From Cristatella mucedo (lineage: Eukaryota > Bryozoa > Phylactolaemata > Cristatellidae): a DNA stretch of 64,000 nt. Positions 47,901 to 57,945 of this stretch are shown here, one piece after another; positions within the stretch are counted from its first letter, which is position 1, and each line of letters starts with the position of its first letter. Where the stretch lies: the NCBI GenBank assembly GCA_009760855.2, contig WPIO01000014.1, forward strand, positions 1,982,001 to 2,046,000, in the 5' to 3' direction. Below the pieces are notes generated by a model. That model searched no databases and was not told the origin of the DNA. It saw only the letters and a list, made by a program, of their open reading frames with translations. The translations under genes were made by a program, and so were the position numbers.

Positions 47901-50900
47901 CCCTATCTAAGATTAGTAGCTGTCTTCCACAGTGGCTTGCGAAAAAATTTAACTAGCTCCTTAGTTCTGTCTCGGCTTGATTATTGTAATTCCCGTTTGG
48001 CTAGGCTACCAAAAACAGCAACTAGGCCACTGCAGCTGGCTATGAATATGGCTGCAAGGCTAGTTTTCAAGTCCCAGAGGTTTGAGCACGTGTCTCCTTT
48101 GCTGAAAGAGCTAGGATGGATGCCGGTTGAGCAACGGATACAGAGCAAAGTTCTTATGCTAACCCACAAGGCCTGCCACGGCTTGGCTTCTTCGTACCTA
48201 GCTGAACTGCTGCCTCAGTTTCAGCCTCCTCGTGCCCTCAGGTCGTGTATGGACAATACGCTAGCTGTTCCATTCCTCTGCTTAAAGACCGTTGGCAACA
48301 GAACCTTTAGCTTGGCAGGTCCTAGACTGTGGAACTCGCTTCCACAATTCTTACGCAACGATAACTACTCTCCTGGCTCATTATTTTCAGCGTTCCTGAG
48401 CTGCTACTTCCATGCCACTTACTACCTCAACTGATCTCCTGACCCTGCTATGCTTCTTTGCTATTGTTATATTCTTTCTTGACTAAGCTCTGCTATGCAC
48501 TTTCTCTTTGTTACATGAGATGAAGTCTCTTGGTTACCGAATGCTTACCGAAAGCTGCTTAGGCTGTGATCTGTACAGCTGTACTTGTGTGCTATACAAA
48601 ACTCTCCTGCATAACACCCACATAGTCTTTTAGCTTTGTGGAGTTACAGACGCGATACATTACATTACATTAGCTCACCAAACGTATCATTTGGTGGCAG
48701 TTTCTTTAGCCACATCAGGGCTCATGTCATAATGATGGCGAGTGGCTATCACTTGTTGCTTGTGATGCTTTTTGCGATTTCATATTCCCAGTGTGTGCAA
48801 TTTTGCAGGTCGGTCGGTGTGTCGAACTTCGGTGTGCAGCATCTGGAAGGGCTGGCAGCTGCGGAGCTGCCGCCACCCAGTGCAAACCAGATCGAGCTAC
48901 ACCCGTGGCAGTGGCAGCACAAGCAGGCCATCGTCAAGTACTGCCTGGAGAATGGTATCGCTGTCATGGGTTACTCTCCACTGACGAAGGGCAAGAAATT
49001 GGGCGATCCTCAGATCACTGCACTAGCAAAAAAGTAGGTTTGCGTCAAGTTTCTTCTCATGCCTGCCTGTTCAGCCTAGTGACCCCTGTAATCACCTCAC
49101 CTGCCTTTTACTGTGCTTTGCTATCAGCTCTCTTTGAACGTGACCAGCTGTCACTGCATTTGCAATGCCGGCAGGTCACTTTTGATAAAATTATCACATT
49201 TGCCAGAATAAGGATGTAAATAAGAGACCGTTCCTGGCATTGACTCAATATGTATACGTTGAAGAAATCTACTAAGATCTTTTTTTTAATGGATCGTTTT
49301 TCTGACCCAACCACTAAGCATAATCTAAGCCTATGCAGCAGCCAACAATTGTTGTCCCGAAATTATGGGGGCCTCTGATATTGAATTCTACTCATATTGG
49401 TTGGCAGCAGCAGTGTTGCTCCTTTACCCTCCATATTCGTGATACGTGACTAAAGGGATGATGCAGTGGCAAGCAGTGTCCCGACGCCAAGTATATCATT
49501 CGTATGTGCTTGTGCTTTCTACCTTGCCGTGAATGCGCATCTGTCGTATTGTGCAGATATGGGAAAACCAACGGGCAGATTCTGATCAGATACAGTGTTC
49601 AAATGAATTTCATCACGATCCCCAAGTCATCGAATCTGCAGAGAATTGAGGAGAATGCTGCCGTTTTCGATTGGAGTCTCAGCGATGAGGACATGAAATT
49701 GCTTGTGAGTACTTCTGCCATATTATTCAGGCTGCATATAAGTTAGCTGACCTTATAAAGTGTATTTAACCATTAATGTTTCATTGTTTCTCTTGCAGGG
49801 AGTTGTAAAGCACCTGGATAGAGATTAAGTTCTCTTAGGATGCTATCCAAACGACCTTTTTATTACTACTGCTACTACTACTACTACTACTAATAATAAT
49901 AATAATAATACACTTGATAAAGTGCCCTCAGAGAACTCAGACCTCTTTCTAGGCGCTTTACATTTGCTGCAAAGGAGTATTACTAGTATTATTATTTATA
50001 GATTATGTTCTCACCCTTGATTGGACGTCTGGTGCCTTTATCTAAAGTGCAGCAGACTGTCTGATCTGATAATGCATTGACACGCCTGTAAGTTCACCGC
50101 TGTGAAACTGAAACAGTATTGAGATACCACTCTGCCCCTCTCTACTTATTTGCTAGCGAGTAGTAGTGCATCTTTCGTTTTTTCGGCAGCTACTATTCTA
50201 CGCTTGTTGACGTATGAATCGAGGTGTTTGCCTCTAGAGATGTAGCATATTGCTTCCTTTCCAGCATAAGCAAAGTGCCTAGAAAGAGGTTTAGTTCTCT
50301 TAGGGTGCTATACAAATGTTTTACTATTATCACTATGTATCTGGTTACTCGCACTCTTTAATGACCCGTGTTTTCTTAAAGCTGTGCTGTGGTACGAAGC
50401 ATTTATGTAGCTCTTCGTCGATTGTAGGAAGTGGCAGAAAATGCGATGTGCTGGCTATTTGTTGTTACAAAGGCATGTATTTGCTGTTTTGATAGAAAAG
50501 ATTTGATGGGATGGTCCCGCAAGGGAGCTTTATTTTTTTTAGCCCGTGGCTCTTTGTTTTGGCTGCTTAGTCGAGAGACGCAGACACATAGTGTTACTAT
50601 CAAGTGGCTGTAGCAACCCCTAAATCCTTCGCCACAAATAGTGCTCACTTACCCTATGCTAGTGCCTTCAGACGTGTGACCGATATCGGTGATGCTGTCG
50701 CCTTGAGGCACCATCAGTGAGTCGTAGATGGTGCACCGATTCACACTGGCATGCGGCTGGTAGCAGAGTACGACAGCAATCAAGAGCGCCCATACCTTAA
50801 TAGCAAGTCAAAATCGTTAGCCTTGAGCAAAGTATTCTATATTGAATAATAATAATAATAATAAATAGCTTCACTCCGGATCGCTTTTTACATGGTCAAA

Positions 50901-51079
50901 GCAATAGATTATGGCATATTCAGTTTCTAATTATGAGAATTCAGGAACCACTGATTGTCTCAAGCACTGCTATAATCTGATGGAGTAACCATCAAATGTT
51001 TAAATAGACTGAGCTTTCTTGTTTTAGCTGCTGCAGAGCTTTTTTCTGGCTGATTATTCTAGAGGTGAAGAGCACAGAC

Positions 51080-51157
<78 letters not shown>

Positions 51158-51317
51158 CAAAAGCCAAAATTCAATCGTATGCTGGTCAATGCATTGCTAT
51201 CCTTGTTTTTTTTCACACCCATGTTATGTTAATACTGGCATGCATTTCTCTTTGTAGAACACTTTCCCTACGTGGTCTTGTACTTGGGATCCGACCGTAT
51301 CAGCATGGACAGGTTAA
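41813..51317 (+). CDS. Aldo-keto reductase, copy 2 (six exons, 286 residues)
   Basis: The exons are 41813-41985, 44424-44570, 45004-45111, 48809-49033, 49557-49704 and 51258-51317. Exons 2-6 have exactly the lengths and phases of copy 1; exon 1 is one codon shorter. The catalytic tetrad is intact: Asp52 (LIDTAEFY), Tyr57, Lys86 (VVTKLW) and His119 (LYLIHSP). Family blocks [33 protein letters not shown] and [10 protein letters not shown] are present, ending [10 protein letters not shown]. Expected role: NADPH-dependent carbonyl reduction in the cytosol; substrate unknown. Splice sites are better than in copy 1. A poly(A) signal lies at 51,516. An upstream in-frame ATG (41,771) inside a SINE tail would add 14 residues, MNCVFLLVLPLRRG. 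The start at 41,813 aligns with copy 1 and is preferred. Confidence 0.92.
42265..42345 (+). repeat. SINE-1/LINE-A-type tail remnant
   Basis: AAATGTAAAGTCCTGGTTAG, then AAGGTGCTATATAAACTACC and an ATT tail, in AKR copy 2 intron 1. Confidence 0.7.
42346..44035. other. AKR copy 2 intron 1, no further feature
   Basis: AT-rich intron. An AAATAAAATTAAATAA-type low-complexity patch lies at 42,935-42,990. No exon was recognised. Confidence 0.5.
44040..44105 (+). repeat. SINE-1/LINE-A-type tail remnant
   Basis: CTGTAAAGTGCCTAGAAACA, then GAGGGTGCTATGCAAATG and an ATT tail. Confidence 0.75.
44424..44570 (+). CDS. AKR copy 2 exon 2
   Basis: 147 nt, acceptor TTTTTTGCAG, donor GTAAGT. Holds catalytic Lys86 in IFVVTKLW. 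Confidence 0.92.
44604..44784. repeat. Minisatellite with two alternating units
   Basis: About 12 copies of CTGATGTTGC followed by either TGGTT (15-bp unit) or TTAT (14-bp unit). The two types are interspersed. It starts about 30 bp after exon 2 of AKR copy 2. Confidence 0.93.
45004..45111 (+). CDS. AKR copy 2 exon 3
   Basis: 108 nt, acceptor ATAATTTTAG, donor GTGAGA. Codes [14 protein letters not shown] with catalytic His119. Confidence 0.92.
45780..48671 (+). mobile_element. LINE-B, longest copy (CR1/L2-like non-LTR retrotransposon)
   Basis: The 5' part is missing. An open frame (45,900-46,889) holds the end of an APE-type endonuclease ([15 protein letters not shown]). Reverse transcriptase follows in broken frames: [25 protein letters not shown] and the catalytic FYADDTQLY (47,561-47,587). 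Then come the C-terminal domain ([32 protein letters not shown]) and a 3' untranslated region ending GTTACAGACGCGATACATTA with ACATT repeats. At least three frameshifts and a stop near 47,427 show it is dead. The YADD context and overall order fit CR1/L2-type LINEs. It occupies most of AKR copy 2 intron 3, in the same orientation as the gene. Confidence 0.9.
48809..49033 (+). CDS. AKR copy 2 exon 4
   Basis: 225 nt, acceptor ATTTTGCAG, donor GTAGGT. Codes [13 protein letters not shown] to the ITALAKK split codon. Confidence 0.92.
49557..49704 (+). CDS. AKR copy 2 exon 5
   Basis: 148 nt, acceptor TTGTGCAG, donor GTGAGT. Codes [12 protein letters not shown] through NFITIPKSS to EDMKLL. Confidence 0.92.
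49797..49900 (+). repeat. SINE-1-type tail remnant
   Basis: GTAAAGCACCTGGATAGAGA, then CTTAGGATGCTATCC and an ACT/ATA-repeat tail. It meets a reversed LINE-A tail head-on. Confidence 0.75.
49893..49978 (-). repeat. LINE-A tail remnant
   Basis: Reversed tail: ATAATACACTTGATAAAGTG, then CTTTCTAGGCGCTTTACATT. Confidence 0.8.
50265..50335 (+). repeat. SINE-1/LINE-A-type tail remnant
   Basis: GCAAAGTGCCTAGAAAGAGG, then TTAGGGTGCTATACAAATG. Both hairpin arms keep G-T pairing. Confidence 0.75.
50336..51081. other. AKR copy 2 intron 5, no further feature
   Basis: No exon or repeat family was recognised. A short ATA run lies near 50,847-50,862. Confidence 0.5.
51082..51155. repeat. (GA)n microsatellite
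   Basis: Pure GA run in AKR copy 2 intron 5, about 100 bp before the last exon. Confidence 0.96.
51258..51317 (+). CDS. AKR copy 2 exon 6 (terminal)
   Basis: 60 nt, acceptor TCTCTTTGTAG. Codes [19 protein letters not shown] and stop TAA. Confidence 0.9.
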   Translation, partial: NTFPTWSCTWDPTVSAWTG

Positions 51318-51515
51318 CAGCGCTCTACCAACCAGTTGAATGGAAAGTGTTGCAGTCTGCAACTGCTAATGCATTCTTAAGCAAGATCTTGCAGCAAAAG
51401 GTGCATTTTGTGTCGATTGAAAGCAGTTTATTGGTGGGATAGAAGGTACATACTGGTTGAGAGTATTTGCCTCAATGTTACACAAGAATTTTGCATAATA
51501 ATGAACCATTGTGAT

Positions 51516-51521
51516 AATAAA
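51516..51521 (+). terminator. Poly(A) signal of AKR copy 2
   Basis: AATAAA about 200 bp after the stop codon, as in copy 1. Confidence 0.55.
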
Positions 51522-52635
51522 GATAATCTGACTCAGACTATTGGTATGGGGCTGCCTAAGATTTAACCCATCAAGCACTTTTACGTCGTAGTGGTGCTTA
51601 CCGACTACTGACTTACCTTCCTTTGTCATTTGAAACTGGTCGATCTGGCCGATAAGTTCTTATCTCGACCCTGTTAGGCACGTGAAAGCCGAGCCTTATG
51701 TACATCTGCAGATGTTTCCGAGAAAACTCAATGCAAACGCAAGGTATACGTGTCTTTCAAGTCCTAAATAGTGGGTTCTCGTTCCTATGAAATTTTTGTT
51801 CATGTGAAATCGGAATTAATACGTCCGAGTGACTGCAAGACCCTAGTTTTCTCGAAGTAAATACGGAGTCTAAGGCAAAATAGAGAGACTGACAATCCGA
51901 TTCCAGCAGTCTCGTGGTAACTGTTCAGTAGAGCTAATCAATTAATAGCTTGTGCCTCATGGATGACAGCTGAATTCATCCGGTGAGCATGGTAGTAGGA
52001 CATGATATTATCGAGTAGTATCCATAGAAGTGTAAGAGTACAGTTGCCTTAAACGAACATTTTAGTTAATGTTATTGCCGAGTAAGAGCATAGTAGATAA
52101 CTATATTTGATTGACAGGTTGCTTGTGCCCAGCAGATGCATCTTGCTACGTGTTTGGAAATGTATCAAGACAAGATCAAAAAGTGTCTGCATGAAAGCGT
52201 CTGTTAAGATGGGTGAACCCTACAAAGCGTAAATGGGGATGCCTGTGATGGATCGAGAAATCCCTGAGGGAAACTCATCGAGAACGCTGAAAGAGAAGTT
52301 GTGAAGGTAAGGTGAACAATCGACGGTGGCTAATAGGAATTTCGTGTAAAGCACCATCGTATAAATTATATAATTCCGGTATGTTTGCAGGCTGATACAG
52401 GGAGTGAAGAGAGCCGTGGAGTTTGTTTGTTATTCCAGCAATTTGTTTAGCAGAAATCGACTGACTACTCAAGCAACTTTTACTTCTATATTGTGGGCCC
52501 TTCCAAACGTCAACTGGTGTCTTCCATGATGTGTCGACACATTCCTTCATCCGTCGAGCAAGTACCACACTGCTCTGAGCTCACCATCCCTATCTGCTGA
52601 TAGAGGGATCAACTATCTTCAGGGGAGATGAGCAA
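51522..52635. other. No recognised feature
   Basis: Intergenic sequence after AKR copy 2. A 97-codon minus-strand frame (52,275-52,568) has no recognisable motif. Confidence 0.4.
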
Positions 52636-52639
52636 TTAA

Positions 52640-52880
52640 TGCAAGACAGCAATGAAGATACTGCAAATCCAGATTCCAATTCCACAGATGTGGTTGAGGA
52701 GAGAAACTGTACTTTTCCAACGATAAAGATATAATTGATCTTATCAGAGACCCTGGTCTTACGAAGACCACTGCTGAGGCTCTAACACCTCAATGCTCAG
52801 TGAATGGCGTATGGACGATGAAATTGTGAAAATAACAGATACGAGACGGTGTCACCAACTTTTTTCCATTACCCAGTAGC
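52640..52880 (+). pseudogene. N-terminal fragment of the GERFHQDI multicopy family
   Basis: Two protein-like segments lie in different frames: DIIDLIRDPGLTKTTAEAL (about 52,728-52,785) and SEWRMDDEIVKITDTRRCHQ (about 52,799-52,858). They resemble the start of the family whose C-terminal half lies at 6590-7400 (a DLIRDLGLPK-like block, then a KITYYRKRH-like block), judged from memory. The frame change between them and the lack of any continuation make it a dead fragment. The two copies cover non-overlapping parts of the protein and point in opposite directions. Confidence 0.5.
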
Positions 52881-53745
52881 TACATTTTAATAGTTCATTT
52901 GCCGTTCCTATTGGGGGAAAATGGGAAACCCAAGGCTCGAATTTGCTCATTTTCTCACCAGAAATGGGTTATGTTCAGATCAATCTTTCCTGGTCATAAA
53001 GTGCAAGGTTGTAGGTAAATGGACGTTTTCTAAGCTTCTGAGGCATTAGCAATTCGGAGACTACACGTGCTCGCCAGGTAAAAAAGATCAAGTTATTTAG
53101 TTTATTATTATAATTACTATTTCAGCCAATACTCTCACTTCCGGATGCAAACGTTAACATCTGATTACATAGCTACGAACGTTCCGTATTGGCCCCTAAG
53201 CTGAAATTGTTTATGACGATAACAGCACACAAAATGGATGCTAGTCCTTACAGAGGTTGACTGAAACTGATGACGCTAGCGCCTCGAAACTTGGCTAAGG
53301 AGTACTGGGTGCTGCACCCATACAGACTTGTTTGCTGAATGTTGCAGAGCTAGGTAGCATTCAAGAGTACCCATATAATGTCCCGGCCATGAAGGCAGTT
53401 CCTTCTCTTCCGTTGCACGAGAGTGGCAAATGGGTACAGCCTTAGCCATAGTAGACACTCTTGTCGAAGCCCAAAGGACAATTAAAAATTAGTTTGATAT
53501 CAGCCTATAATTTCTGAACTATACATAACGACGTCCCCGGTTCATGCAATGATCATAATAAGTATGTCGTTTGCATTGCGCCCAAAGAAATCCAAATCTC
53601 ACCAGGTGCATTACAACTCACTGCGAGAAAAGTAATAACGGAGTATTGACGAACTGTACTGTATTATGCTTGTCTAAGCATGGTACCGTCTATGAATTGT
53701 GCTTAAACCAGGAAGCAAAAGCACGCAAGAAGACACGCGAGGCAA
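52881..53745. other. No recognised feature
   Basis: No repeat family or exon was recognised between the pseudogene fragment and the next LINE-A piece. Confidence 0.4.
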
Positions 53746-53752
53746 CTAGTTA

Positions 53753-54119
53753 GTAAAGGCCTCCCCCCGTTGGGTTCGATGAATTTTCATACTTAAAATA
53801 ATTTGTGCAAATGCAATGGGAGATATTCTGGCAGAGCCGATTTTGAGCGTTAGCTTTTCCAATTTACGAATCACACTTGGTTTACCCATAGCTAGTAAGT
53901 TGGTTTTATCATCATTCAATTTAAGAAAGTTTGCTGCCATCCATGTGCGGATGTCATCATTACGTGCAACGGAGTTGAGAGAATTTCACGTGCTGAAGGG
54001 CTGGGAGAGATCAAAGCAAAGGTAAAACTGAGTGTCATCTGAGTAGAAGTAAAAGCCTTGTACTTGGCGATCACAACAGTTAAGAGAGTAAAATGTTCGA
54101 AAAGAGGTGGACCGTGCAC
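53753..54119 (-). repeat. LINE-A fragment, reverse transcriptase core
   Basis: On the minus strand it includes the catalytic block FYSDDTQFY (near 54,045) and then NFLKLNDDKTNLLAMGKPSV (near 53,900). It is the only LINE-A copy here that keeps the catalytic motif, with Ser in place of the more usual Ala of YADD. Frameshifts are present. Confidence 0.82.
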
Positions 54120-54689
54120 AGAACCCGAGGTACCCAGTACTTCAGAGATGATCTCTGTTCAGTCATATCAATACTCTGCAAAACAAGCAGAGGGAATTTA
54201 TCAAGTCTGCATTCATGAGAAGGTCGTTATACACCCGAAGCAATACTAACTATGTGGAGTGTATAGCTCTAAAGCCAGACTGGGACTTACTTTTAAAGTT
54301 TGAAGTTCTAATAAAAGTGGTCAGATGGTCTGCCACGACTCGTTACAGTGTCTTTGATAGGAACGGTCAACATATAGTATTCATTCACCATGACGTTGGA
54401 TTGAATCGATCGTCTTAGCCACTGGACCAAACCAGCGAGACTAACGGAACATTGATGTGGCGAAGAATTTCGTAATATGCAGGCTATGACTCAGAATAGC
54501 CTTATCGATGATAAGATAGGAATAGCAAGAGAATGGCTTACATTGTTTTATCGTGTGCGTATTAAACTCAGTGTCGAAGCATACTATCAATGGTTGGTAA
54601 TATGGCTATTATATGAGCACATAAAAACGCCTTTTGCAACAAGCTAGCCGTGCTTTTAAAATACCAGCGGACTCAAATCAGTTGAGGTA

Positions 54690-54875
54690 GCTTTAGTCAC
54701 CCCTGGGTGTTTACCCAGGGGTGAGTTCTCACTCTTCACTACCAGGGTCGTGGCTTTGAGTGCTGCAGCAGATAATCTTTGACTGAGTACTGTCGGCCGG
54801 GTAATAGCCGCCAAGGCGCTTCTGCCGCCATATACAGGAGGCTATTGGATCAACTGATCTTTATTACATTCACTA
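54690..54875 (+). repeat. SINE-2 copy with hairpin head
   Basis: It contains CCAGGGTCGTGGCTTTGAGT (box B-like), CAAGGCGCTTCTGCCGCC and GGAGGCTATTGGATCAACTG. An 11-bp perfect hairpin (54,698-54,723) stands at its 5' end. Confidence 0.7.
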
Positions 54876-55552
54876 TTGGCTTTGAATAAGTGAACCGACC
54901 CTGAAAATTTTTTTCAGTGTATTTTGCCAGACAGTGGCTATCAAAGTTTCTTTTGAGGCCAGAACACAAACGTTTCTGCTTTTTACATCACGACATGGCA
55001 ACTCTATATATAACAATATCAATTATAGTTGCATCATTCCACATTTATGCAATAGCGGCGAAACCGGTGTTGCTGCAAAGCAGGCCTAATTTAAGGCATT
55101 AAGAGATGCTGTATATTTACGAGCAGACCATCTGATTTAAGATGAAGTTCATCACAGTCATTCTCTCGCAGGCAATCTCTCAAGGAAACCCACTGATGAA
55201 AGATCTAATCGATCAATTTATACGACTGCCGCGACCGAAGAAGTAAATTCACTAGCGGAGATCAGTTATTAAACCAATGTACAAAGATTAGCTCCGGAAC
55301 ATACTCTTTCAGTAATACCTTAATTATTAGCATGATGGGCGGACGCACGCGCGTACGAGAAATAAACTATCCCGTCCATTTTGATACTGTTGGATGCCAA
55401 GATCAGGACCAGTCAGAAAGTTAGAAAGCAGCCACCTGGCATCCGGTGAACCCTTGAAGTATGCGTAGGATTCATCATAGATCAGTATTAGGTCTTTTGT
55501 TAACAATGTATTCATTTGTATAACTTTTTTGGCTAATGTCGTCACCAAGCAC

Positions 55553-55870
55553 TCACTGGGGCTTCATTTCTATGCAGACGACATACAGCTGCATATGTGC
55601 TTTTATCCCTCTCTGCCTTCCAGCACCTTCAAATCTTGCAACTTCTCACATCTTGCTTTGCCAACATTCTAAATTGGCTGACAGCTAACTTGCATAAACT
55701 GAATTATAGGAAAACCAACCCAATATTGATCAGCAAACCTAACCTCATCAGAAACTGAAAAGCCTCACCCGCAAAATTGGATTGGCAAGCAGATTCCCCT
55801 ATAGCATCCACGAAGAATTAGGGTGCACAGTTCTACCACGACCTTTCGCAGAATCACTAAACTGCACTGG
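55553..55870 (+). repeat. LINE-A-like RT fragment
   Basis: Translated pieces include FYADDIQLH (55,570-55,596) followed by ANILNWLTANLHKLNYRKTN (about 55,660-55,720). The order matches the RT end of LINE-A. It is decayed. Confidence 0.7.
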
Positions 55871-55959
55871 GGCAGCTCTCACGCTAGCCGCGATAGCTAG
55901 GCTAGCCGCCCTTGCCTTAGTGGGTCTGACTAACGCACCTAGAGCAACCGTAGCGGGCG

Positions 55960-56058
55960 GACTGGCCAAGGACTAGCCAAGGACTGGCCAAGGTCTGGCC
56001 AAGGACTGGCCAAGGACTAGCCAAGGACTAGCCAAGGACTAGCCAAGGACTGGCCAAG
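55960..56058. repeat. 11-bp minisatellite, nine copies
   Basis: Unit GACTGGCCAAG or GACTAGCCAAG; exactly 99 bp. Confidence 0.95.
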
Positions 56059-56139
56059 AAGAATTAGGCCGATGACGGACACCGAGAGCTAGGGTCCGAC
56101 AAAAACAACAGCAGCTACGCTCAAGGTCAAGAGGGTCGG

Positions 56140-56141
<2 letters not shown>

Positions 56142-56193
<52 letters not shown>
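56142..56193. repeat. (GA)n microsatellite
   Basis: Pure GA run. Confidence 0.96.
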
Positions 56194-56194
<1 letters not shown>

Positions 56195-56710
56195 GCGTCG
56201 ATGCGAGACTACGCTTCGAGAGCACGAGAGACGAACCTACGGCGACGAACAGCTAAGTGCAACTTAGACTGCGCAGTTGTGTTCTGCCGGCTAATCAGTT
56301 AGCTGCTCATATCTTGCGACGGCGCGTAACCACTACTAACAGGCCCACAATAAACAGCTGCTTTCGACACCCAGTTGTGGCAGCCTGCGTTTTAACCGCA
56401 CCGCATCACTGCATCACACAGTCCACCGGTAGAGAGCCGGGGGACGAGCTTCTGCGCTGTTACAAAATAAAAGCTAATGTTAAGTCGGCCGTTTTTCATC
56501 AACGCGAATTTTCAAAATTTTGGGCATGCTAAGATGAAGAAACGACGGCAATTCGGGCTTGCACCGTCACACTCTCGTTTAGTAACTTGACCATCCTCGT
56601 TTGTGTTACACTCTCCCCGAAGGTCTTTATGCCTGGCCGATAAGACCCTTCTGTAAATGTATTGACAGCTCGTTTTTCGTGAGCTTCAAAGTTGCCACAT
56701 TGCACTGCTG
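56194..56710. other. No recognised feature
   Basis: No recognisable repeat or exon; the small frames here have no motif. Confidence 0.4.
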
Positions 56711-56715
56711 GCTTA

Positions 56716-56990
56716 TAATAATAATAATAATGCACTTGATAAAGCGCCCCCAGAGAACTTAAACTCTTTCTAGGCGCTTTACATTTGCTGCAAAGGGAAA
56801 TACAATTGAATGATAAGCAAAATCATGCTTGAAAAACAAACAAAATGAATAACATGGTTAGGGGGTGACATGCACAGGGTCAGCATGCAAATGTGGTTAG
56901 TGGCAGCATGCACAGTGTCAGCACGCATAAGCACATGAAGGACGAATCACAGGGACCCACCAAATGCTGTCCTAAATAGGTGTGTTTGGC
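56716..56990 (-). repeat. LINE-A 3' end
   Basis: Reversed ATT tail, hairpin (TTTCTAGGCGCTTTACATTT) and a well-preserved 3' untranslated region (AACATGGTTAGGGGGTGACA). Confidence 0.9.
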
Positions 56991-57420
56991 TTCCCATCAA
57001 GCAGCGCACCGACTTCAAGGTCCCATCACTCAATATCAGGTCCCTTCATTATGTAGTGCGGCTTACCTATCTGCAGTGCTTTTTCACTCAGTGCCTCTTC
57101 TGAAAGCACCGAAACCTCCGAGTCTGGTCGTCGTTTGGTTGATTCTCTGATTAATTTTAAATCTCTTAGAGAGCTCACATGCTTCTTATATATAAAAAGT
57201 GTAATTCACTTGTATAGCGCCCTAAGAGAACTTAATCTCTATTCAGGCGCGTCACCTGTGTCTCATACATCTAAAGCCTGGAAATTACTTCCGACTGCCC
57301 ACATGGCAGCGTCCGACTTGATGACATTTGAAACAATATTAAAACCCACCTGCTGCTCAAATCGTTAGCTTCGTCGTCCTGGATGTGCTTATGCATGCTA
57401 TTGCAACTGATCAACTCGCA
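56991..57420 (+). repeat. LINE-A-like C-terminal fragment split by a SINE-1 tail
   Basis: LPIKQRTDFKV-like sequence (from TTCCCATCAAGCAGCGCACC) and a later TSKAWKLLPTAHMAASDLMT segment belong to one decayed LINE coding region. They are separated at about 57,186-57,259 by a reversed SINE-1-type tail. Confidence 0.65.
57186..57259 (-). repeat. Reversed SINE-1-type tail
   Basis: GTATAGCGCCCTAAGAGAAC, then AATCTCTATTCAGGCGC. It lies inside LINE coding sequence, so it marks a later insertion. Confidence 0.75.
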
Positions 57421-57439
57421 TGCTTTTAATACAGGCAAG

Positions 57440-57565
57440 GTGATGTGATGTTATGTGATGTAATGTATCTCCATCTGTAACTCCACAAAGTCATAAAGAC
57501 CATGTGGGTGTTACGCAGGAGAGTTTGGTATAGCGCACTCACAACCTAGGCGGCTTTCGGTACGC
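57440..57565 (-). repeat. LINE-B 3' end
   Basis: Reversed tail (GATGTAATGTATCTCC), then CTGTAACTCCACAAAGTC and the 3' untranslated region as at 34,370. Confidence 0.85.
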
Positions 57566-57945
57566 ATATGTGCATTTATATAGCTTCCTCGTTGAGCTTG
57601 ATATATTTCTAGGCACTTTACATATACTGTAAAAAATTGCGGCCCAATGGTTAGAGGTCACATGCATGGTGTCAGCGTGCACAATACTGTTGAGCTAACA
57701 TGCACAGTGTCAGCGTGCATAATATGGTTAGTGGGGACAGCCACATGTCAGCCACACAGTGTCAGCCCACATAAGCATGCAAAGAAAAAATCACAAGGAC
57801 CGAACGAATGGTATGAGGAATAGGTGCGTGTTTAGCTTCTTTACCATGGAGTTAGGAGATGTCGAGACTTCAGTCGTGAGTGAGCTCCAGGCTTCGGGAA
57901 CATGCGAACTGAAGGCATGTTTAGTCAAGGTCTAAATTCCTTATT
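57566..57945 (-). repeat. LINE-A 3' fragment, decayed
   Basis: TTTCTAGGCACTTTACATAT, AATATGGTTAGTGGGGACAG, then GAGCTCCAGGCTTCGGGAAC from the reversed coding end. Confidence 0.75.
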
